Origin: CAZGYE01 sp964530165
GTDB taxonomy: Bacteria > Planctomycetota > Planctomycetia > Planctomycetales > Planctomycetaceae
Direction: 5' to 3'
DNA: 11,383 nt
NCBI GenBank assembly: GCA_964530165.1
Contig: CAZGYE010000186.1
Coordinates: 1 to 11,383 of the forward strand
A program made the position numbers and the translations under genes. The notes under the pieces were generated by a model. The model was not told the origin of the DNA. It saw only the letters and a program-made list of their open reading frames with translations, and did no database searches. Shown here one piece after another: positions 7,209 through 11,383 of this stretch; position 1 is the stretch's first letter; each line of letters begins with the position of its first letter.

Positions 7209-8171
7209 GTGAGCGCATCTCATCCGGCACCCAACGTCGACACCGGCTCAGGACCGATCCGCGTGATCTACATCCTCGGCGCCGGCCGCAGCGGATCCAC
7301 CGTGCTGGACAGCGTTCTCGGTAATCATCCCGAAATCACAAACGTCGGCGAACTCGGCGGTTTGCACCGCGCCGTTTGGGTCAACAATGAGTATTGCGCC
7401 TGTGGCAAACGGGGCAGCCAGTGCGAGTTCTGGACGGCCGTCCTCGATCAGTGGAAAGCCCTGACCAACAACGCGGACGCGGCCGTGTATCTCGCGATGC
7501 AGCGGAAATTCGAACGGCTTGGTTTTCGGCAATCGTTGCGGCTCGGATGGGAACGCGTACGCCGTTCAGCCGGATTCGGGACGTACCTGGAGCAGACCGC
7601 CCATCTGTACGAGGCGATTTCCCGCGTGTCCGGCAGACGGGTCGTTGTCGATTCGTCGAAGAATCCACTCCGGGCGGCGGTGCTTCTTCGGACTCGGGGC
7701 ATCGACTTGCGGATTGTACATCTGGTGCGCGACGGACGGGCCGTTGCCTGGTCGGTCAAAAAGAGCCTGCCCAAAGACGAACGGGGCGGCGTTCAGAACA
7801 CGTTGCCGTCGCGTCCCGTGTGGCGCACCGTCTGCTACTGGATGCTTGTCAATCTGCTTTCCGGCTGGGTGAAAACTTCGGCGTCGGCACGCTCCGTTCG
7901 GATTCGCTACGAAGATTTCGTCTCCGATCCGAAAGAGGCTCTCGGCCGGATTGCGCAGGTGATCGACGTCGACTTGACCGACGTGGCGCGGGCCGCGGCT
8001 TCTGGGGAGTCCATGCAGGTCGGCCACACGATTGCTGGAAACCGATTGCGAATGGCCGGCAGCGTACGACTTCAGCCTGACTGGCAGTGGATGCGAAAGC
8101 TTCCACCGCGCGACCGCCGCATCTGTTGGGCGATCGCCGGCTGGTTGTTGCGCCGTTACGGCTACTCCTGA
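7209..8171 (+). CDS. PAPS-dependent sulfotransferase (Sulfotransfer_3-like)
   Basis: Predicted 320-residue cytoplasmic enzyme expected to move sulfate from PAPS to an acceptor hydroxyl or amine. The 5'-phosphosulfate loop is GAGRSGST (24-31), within IYILGAGRSGSTVLDSVLG. The 3'-phosphate site is RIVHLVRDGRAVAWS (168-182), with VVVDSSKNPLRA (145-156) between them. A CxCG...CxxW motif (Cys63, Cys65, Cys72, Trp75) is typical of this subgroup. The GTG at 7209 is chosen because AGGAA sits 6 bases upstream. An in-frame GTG at 7158 would add 17 polar residues and has no visible binding site, but it cannot be excluded. The gene is divergent from the export operon and 21 bp ahead of a methyltransferase gene. 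The acceptor is unknown; a polysaccharide is a reasonable guess from context. Confidence 0.92.
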   Translation: MSASHPAPNVDTGSGPIRVIYILGAGRSGSTVLDSVLGNHPEITNVGELGGLHRAVWVNNEYCACGKRGSQCEFWTAVLDQWKALTNNADAAVYLAMQRKFERLGFRQSLRLGWERVRRSAGFGTYLEQTAHLYEAISRVSGRRVVVDSSKNPLRAAVLLRTRGIDLRIVHLVRDGRAVAWSVKKSLPKDERGGVQNTLPSRPVWRTVCYWMLVNLLSGWVKTSASARSVRIRYEDFVSDPKEALGRIAQVIDVDLTDVARAAASGESMQVGHTIAGNRLRMAGSVRLQPDWQWMRKLPPRDRRICWAIAGWLLRRYGYS

Positions 8172-8192
8172 AACTCACAGAAAAGCAGGCTG

Positions 8193-8951
8193 ATGCCGAA
8201 CGAACTCACCACGTCGGTCTTCTGGGACAACAAGTACGTCGACAATCCCCGCGTGAAAGTCGGCTGGCTCAGGCGTCAGGTGCGCCGGAAGTTCGACTCG
8301 CTGCTGGGGCAGTTCTTGGACTTGCCGGGCCAGCGGACTGCCGACGTCCTGGAGCTCGGTTGCGCACCCGGCCGCATGCTCGAGCGGTTGCACACGGTCG
8401 GCCCGCAGCACCGGCTGTACGGGATCGACTATTCAAAGGTCGGCATCGAGAAGGCGCGACAGTTCCTTCGCGACTCCGGCGTCGAGGCCACGATTCACGA
8501 AGCGGACATTCGCATATTTGAGTTGCCTGTCCGAGTCGATCTGGCCGTCTCCTTCGGGCTGATCGAGCATTTTGAAGACCCGGTGCCGATTCTGAAAGAC
8601 CATGCGCGGTTCTGCCGGCCCGGCGGACATGTGGCCCTCACCGTCCCCAACTTCAAGACGCCGGTGAACAAATTGCTGATGCGCCTGTTCGATCGCCCGG
8701 CGGTCGATGCCCACTATCTGCACGTCATGAACCAGATGGTCCTCAAACAGGCGCTGGAAGACGCGGGCTTGGAACACGTACGCGTCGGTGGCTGCGACGG
8801 TCCCAGAATCTATCCCGGCGGCGATCGTCGCCGTGCTGTCTCTCGCGCTTATCGCCGCGTGGCGCTGGCCTGGAACTTCGGGGCCGCGATCTCGCCCATC
8901 GACGCCCCCTGGCAATACCTCATCTGGGGGACGGGACGTGTTCCGGCGTAA
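8193..8951 (+). CDS. Class I SAM-dependent methyltransferase
   Basis: Predicted 252-residue soluble enzyme. Motif I is DVLELGCAPGRML (51-63), the glycine-rich SAM loop. The acidic residue binding the ribose is in LYGIDYS (75-81). The adenine-side motif is EADIRIFELP (103-112), and the post-motif is AVSFGLIEHFED (118-129), the UbiE/Methyltransf_11-like pattern. CRPGGHVALTVPN (141-153) completes the core. The fold is clear but the substrate is not; O-methylation of a sugar or lipid intermediate is possible. It lies 21 bp after the sulfotransferase stop and is probably co-transcribed with it. Only a weak AGG precedes the ATG. Its last 32 bases overlap the 3' end of the convergent sulfotransferase gene. 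Confidence 0.93.
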   Translation: MPNELTTSVFWDNKYVDNPRVKVGWLRRQVRRKFDSLLGQFLDLPGQRTADVLELGCAPGRMLERLHTVGPQHRLYGIDYSKVGIEKARQFLRDSGVEATIHEADIRIFELPVRVDLAVSFGLIEHFEDPVPILKDHARFCRPGGHVALTVPNFKTPVNKLLMRLFDRPAVDAHYLHVMNQMVLKQALEDAGLEHVRVGGCDGPRIYPGGDRRRAVSRAYRRVALAWNFGAAISPIDAPWQYLIWGTGRVPA

Positions 8952-9804
8952 CTGCCGATGAGTTGCTCGAATCTCGCCAGAGGGAAAGGTCGTCTCCCAA
9001 CAGCTTCTCCAGAGCGGCGATGTCGGACTCGTACCTCTCGAGCAGTTCGGCTCGAGTGGCGGTGTTCATCGGTGGAATCGGACCGCGATTTCCAAAGAGT
9101 CTGGGAAGCCCCGTTGCTTTGGCTAAGTTCACCAGCGGATCGAAATCGTTTTTTCGCAGGAACTGTGCGACGCCGCTGGCAGCGGCGCGGGCCCGCGGAA
9201 AACGGGTCAGATGACTGCCGCCGACCGGCTTGCCGAAGTCGTGTGCTCCAAAGCCGCCGGCCTCGACTGCGAGGAAGTCGGCAATGCGTTCCAGAGCGCT
9301 GTGCTGGTCGCGGGCCACGTCCCGCTCGAAGATCAAGACCAATATGTTCGCCTGGGGAAAGCAGTCAAAAAATCTCCTCAGTTGCTGGCTGTACAAGCCT
9401 CGCTGGAACGCTTCCGGACGGGCGGCGAGGAAGTCTTCAAAAAGACGCGATTCCCCCGCGTTCTTCACCGACAGACCGTATTGCGAAAAAGCGCGATCGG
9501 CCGGGTTCCTCAGAATCGCGATCAGCTTGCAGCCGGGCAGACATTCTCGAATGCGAGTCGGTGCTGCAGGAGCATACAGATATTTCGGCGTAATTTCTCC
9601 GATTGCCCGATACGCCGAGGCCTGGAGAGCCGACGGAAAGAACCGCCGATACCAATCCAATCCCCGGTCGTAGTGCTCGTCGAAAAAGTGGACCTCTTTG
9701 CGGCGCGTCGGAAGAGAGATCTGAGAATGAGACCTCAACTGGTGGTCGAGCCACGTCGTCCCCGATCTCTGTGCGCCGATCCCCAGAAAGCTCGGAAGCG
9801 TCAT
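8920..9804 (-). CDS. Sulfotransferase, heparan-sulfate sulfotransferase-like (Sulfotransfer_1)
   Basis: Predicted 294-residue enzyme. The 5'-phosphosulfate site is FLGIGAQRSGTTWLDHQL (6-23). KEVHFFDEHYDRGLDWYRRFFP (36-57, long motif) is the segment shared with carbohydrate sulfotransferases of the NDST/HS3ST type. The 3'-phosphate site is KLIAILRNPADRAFSQY (93-109). Length and motif order are normal for the family, so the gene looks intact. It differs clearly in sequence from the sulfotransferase at 7209 and is not a recent duplicate. It is transcribed toward the methyltransferase gene, and the convergent 3' ends overlap. The family resemblance favours a sugar acceptor; which polymer is inferred from the neighbouring export operon only. 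The ATG at 9804 has a weak AGAG just upstream. Confidence 0.95.
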   Translation of the reverse strand: MTLPSFLGIGAQRSGTTWLDHQLRSHSQISLPTRRKEVHFFDEHYDRGLDWYRRFFPSALQASAYRAIGEITPKYLYAPAAPTRIRECLPGCKLIAILRNPADRAFSQYGLSVKNAGESRLFEDFLAARPEAFQRGLYSQQLRRFFDCFPQANILVLIFERDVARDQHSALERIADFLAVEAGGFGAHDFGKPVGGSHLTRFPRARAAASGVAQFLRKNDFDPLVNLAKATGLPRLFGNRGPIPPMNTATRAELLERYESDIAALEKLLGDDLSLWRDSSNSSAVTPEHVPSPR

Positions 9805-9841
9805 TTCTCTTCGTTTCTCCGATACGAGTCAAACGGGCAGA

Positions 9842-9870
9842 TTTCTAGCGGATTCGGCAACCCTGGTCAA
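9842..9870 (-). promoter_or_regulatory. Sigma70-like promoter candidate for the minus-strand sulfotransferase
   Basis: On the minus strand TTGACC (9870-9865, 5 of 6) and TAGAAA (9847-9842, 4 of 6) are separated by 17 bp. Transcription would start near 9835, about 31 bases before the ATG at 9804. The gene thus appears to have its own promoter. Confidence 0.45.
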
Positions 9871-10179
9871 CACGGTTGCAAAATAGCGAGATTCAGGAAT
9901 TTCTCAGGGATTATGGTTGTAGCTCCATACGGGGACTAGGCGCTCGCTCTGAGGATTAGTCTCGCAAGTGATGAACCTGGCGGAACTTAGAAGACTTGAA
10001 CGTGAAAATGGTGTGTTTGTGAGGTACCAGAGAACTATAGATCGAATGGCTGGTCTTTGTGATCTCCTCTGAACCTATTTTAGTTCCTGCGATTCATTGT
10101 CGATCCCGGTTCGTTCGATTCAAATGGGAACCAGATGAGAACCAGATGAGAACTAGCTCGATCAGTATTCCTGTCCCCG
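9871..10179. other. Gene-poor intergenic stretch with lower GC
   Basis: No convincing gene is seen. Base composition drops below that of the flanks: 25 of 60 bases are G or C at 9981-10040. A 33-codon plus-strand frame (9971-10072, starting MNLAELRRLEREN) has no binding site and is not called. A weak promoter-like pair, TTGTCG (10097-10102) and TCAAAT (10120-10125) with 17-bp spacing, lies ahead of the small gene at 10195. Confidence 0.5.
10129..10156. repeat. 11-bp direct tandem repeat, two and a half copies
   Basis: AACCAGATGAG occurs at 10129-10139 and again at 10140-10150, followed by a partial AACTAG (10151-10156). The period is close to one DNA helical turn, and the repeat lies about 40 bp before the start codon at 10195. 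It could be an operator array or simply a slippage product. Confidence 0.7.
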
Positions 10180-10185
10180 AAGGAG
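10180..10185 (+). promoter_or_regulatory. Strong Shine-Dalgarno motif of the small gene
   Basis: AAGGAG with a 9-base spacer to the ATG at 10195. It stands out because most genes in the window have weak or no such motif. Confidence 0.7.
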
Positions 10186-10194
10186 AAAATTGTT

Positions 10195-10545
10195 ATGCTG
10201 ACAACGCAGGCTGAAAAACGTTGGCAGGCTGAGCTGGCAACTCCCTCGCTTCTGTATCCGCGCGACCTCACTCACGGCGTGCAGCGCGACAGGGAGTTCG
10301 ATTTGTATGCGGATTCCACTGTGCAGCGCGTGAGGGACAGGGGAGGCCGATCCACCATGTTGGCTGACCTGTGGGAGATCTTCCAAGAAATGAAAACAGT
10401 CGATCCGGACGTGACGGACCGCGAAGTGGTGCAAGCGTACCACCACCAGCACCCCGAAAAGACCCGAGTGACGACGAAAACACTTCGAGGTCTCCGCTAC
10501 CGGCGCAGGAAGGGTGAGAACAGGCGGCTTGATGGAGGAGTGTGA
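10195..10545 (+). CDS. Small basic protein of unknown function
   Basis: Predicted 116-residue soluble protein that I do not recognise. A strong AAGGAG (10180-10185) sits 9 bases before the ATG, the best ribosome binding site in the window, which supports a real gene. There is no signal peptide or membrane segment. The C-terminal half is predicted helical and ends strongly basic (LRGLRYRRRKGENRR). The segment DREVVQAYHHQHPEKTRVTTKTLRGLRY could form a helix-turn-helix-like DNA-binding unit, but this is only a visual guess. Within the gene GTGCAGCGCG occurs twice (10279-10288, 10321-10330), encoding VQR both times. It is flanked by an 11-bp tandem repeat upstream and a hairpin downstream, with no functional link to the polysaccharide genes visible. 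Confidence 0.7.
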   Translation: MLTTQAEKRWQAELATPSLLYPRDLTHGVQRDREFDLYADSTVQRVRDRGGRSTMLADLWEIFQEMKTVDPDVTDREVVQAYHHQHPEKTRVTTKTLRGLRYRRRKGENRRLDGGV

Positions 10546-10621
10546 GTCTCTTTTCAGTGTAGAATGGACCAGTCATTACCACCCATCCGGCGGAAGCGTT
10601 TGAAATCGCGTACGGCCTGCC

Positions 10622-10644
10622 GCTGGAATGTTCTTCATTCCAGC
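10622..10644 (+). other. Perfect 9-bp stem hairpin between genes
   Basis: GCTGGAATG (10622-10630) and CATTCCAGC (10636-10644) are exact inverted repeats around a TTCTT loop. It lies 77 bases after the small gene and 40 bases before the sialidase-like gene start. There is no following T-run on the plus strand, so a standard intrinsic terminator is doubtful. It could be a structured leader, an RNA processing site or a weak terminator. Confidence 0.5.
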
Positions 10645-10684
10645 TTCGTAGACGAAAGACGTCAAACTGAAAATGAGGAAGTCA

Positions 10685-11365
10685 ATGAGGAACACTCAGC
10701 TCAGTCGCCGGCGTTTTCTCGGCGCGGCAAGCCTGACGACAGCGGCCGCCGCGATCCCTCAGTGGGTTCGTGGACAAGATGACAAGCCGAGCACCGGCCG
10801 GCTTGTTGCCGGGATCGAACGGACGATCATTTTCAACGGCCGGAAGACTGGGACGACCTGGTTCCATCCCCGCGCATGCATGATTCCGACTTCCGAGGGC
10901 GTGCGGGCGTTGATGACGCTGCAATCCATCAGCGGCTCGGACGTGTTCGGCCACGTGCATTGGACGACGTCGAACGACCTGGGCAAGACCTGGACGACGC
11001 CACGGCCCATTCCCGGCTTCGGCCGCCGGCCGCTGGCCGATGGGTTCCAGGAAGGCGTCTGTGACGTCGTTCCCGAATACCACGGGCCGACTCGCTTGGT
11101 CTTGGCCGTCGGTCACAACGTCTATTACAAATCGGGTCGTCTGGCCCGGCCGCAAAGAAGCCGCTGGCCGATGTACGTCGTCAAGTCACCAACCGGCGAT
11201 TGGTCCAAGGCCCAGCGCTTGACTTGGGATGACCCGCGGGGTGGTGCGATCTACACGTGCGGCTGCGCGCAGCGGATCACATTGGATAACGTCGACGTTC
11301 TTATACCACTTTCGTTCGGCCCCAAGGGCCGAAAAGATCGGCCGGTGACAACAGTGCCCGAGTAG
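10685..11365 (+). CDS. Sialidase-like (BNR/Asp-box) Tat-exported protein, C-terminally truncated
   Basis: The predicted 226-residue product begins with a twin-arginine signal (SRRRFLG at about 7-13, then an alanine-rich core and cleavage near VRGQ), so it would be exported folded. The mature part shows sialidase beta-propeller features: an Asp box SNDLGKTW (96-103) and the family-like stretches FHPRACMIP and GGAIYTCGCAQRITLDN. It then ends abruptly at RPVTTVPE. A full six-bladed sialidase is usually around 350-400 residues, so about half is missing. The sequence after roughly 11357 contains stops in this frame and no obvious continuation, which suggests a frameshift or an insertion beginning there. 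The ATG at 10685 is preferred over 10673 because GAGGA lies 5 bases before it. If intact, the protein might cleave sialic acid or another sugar; the fragment is unlikely to be active. Confidence 0.82.
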   Translation: MRNTQLSRRRFLGAASLTTAAAAIPQWVRGQDDKPSTGRLVAGIERTIIFNGRKTGTTWFHPRACMIPTSEGVRALMTLQSISGSDVFGHVHWTTSNDLGKTWTTPRPIPGFGRRPLADGFQEGVCDVVPEYHGPTRLVLAVGHNVYYKSGRLARPQRSRWPMYVVKSPTGDWSKAQRLTWDDPRGGAIYTCGCAQRITLDNVDVLIPLSFGPKGRKDRPVTTVPE

Positions 11366-11383
11366 TGTAGAACATTCGGCTGA

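Noticed and set aside
10095..10135. T-arm-like GTTCGATTC, suggesting a tRNA or tRNA fragment as an attachment site
   Set aside because: The bases flanking the loop do not pair, and no acceptor or anticodon arm could be built.

Overview
The window looks like part of a planctomycete-type chromosome. The inference rests on fairly GC-rich coding sequence, weak or missing Shine-Dalgarno motifs before several clear genes, a Tat-exported sialidase-like protein, sulfotransferases, and short palindromic repeats in the intergenic DNA. No rRNA, tRNA, CRISPR array or complete mobile element was seen. The lineage is inferred from style and gene content, not from a phylogenetic marker.

Positions 77-6883 (minus strand) read as one exopolysaccharide operon. 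In transcription order it encodes a Wza-like outer-membrane polysaccharide export lipoprotein, a Wzc-like chain-length regulator fused to a bacterial tyrosine kinase (BY-kinase) with a striking Tyr-Gly repeat tail, a Wzy/WaaL-type polymerase or ligase with a TPR C-terminal half, and a small membrane-anchored helix-hairpin-helix protein. A good promoter-like sequence (TTGACG, 17 bp, TAAGGT) lies just ahead of the first gene. These products would polymerise a polysaccharide, control its length and export it. No glycosyltransferase or flippase is present, so these must be encoded elsewhere.

Positions 6953-7208 form a divergent intergenic region. It carries a plus-strand promoter candidate and a 60-bp palindromic element that can fold as a four-stem cloverleaf. 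The plus-strand unit beyond it (7209-8951) encodes a PAPS-dependent sulfotransferase and a class I SAM methyltransferase. A second, unrelated sulfotransferase (8920-9804, minus strand) converges on it and overlaps the methyltransferase 3' end by 32 bp. The three enzymes could decorate the polysaccharide made by the operon, although their substrates cannot be read from sequence.

Positions 9805-10684 are less GC-rich and mostly non-coding. They hold an 11-bp tandem repeat, a small basic protein gene of unknown function behind a strong ribosome binding site, and a perfect 9-bp stem hairpin. The window ends in a Tat-signal sialidase-like gene (10685-11365) that stops after about half a beta-propeller, probably because the gene is broken at the window edge.
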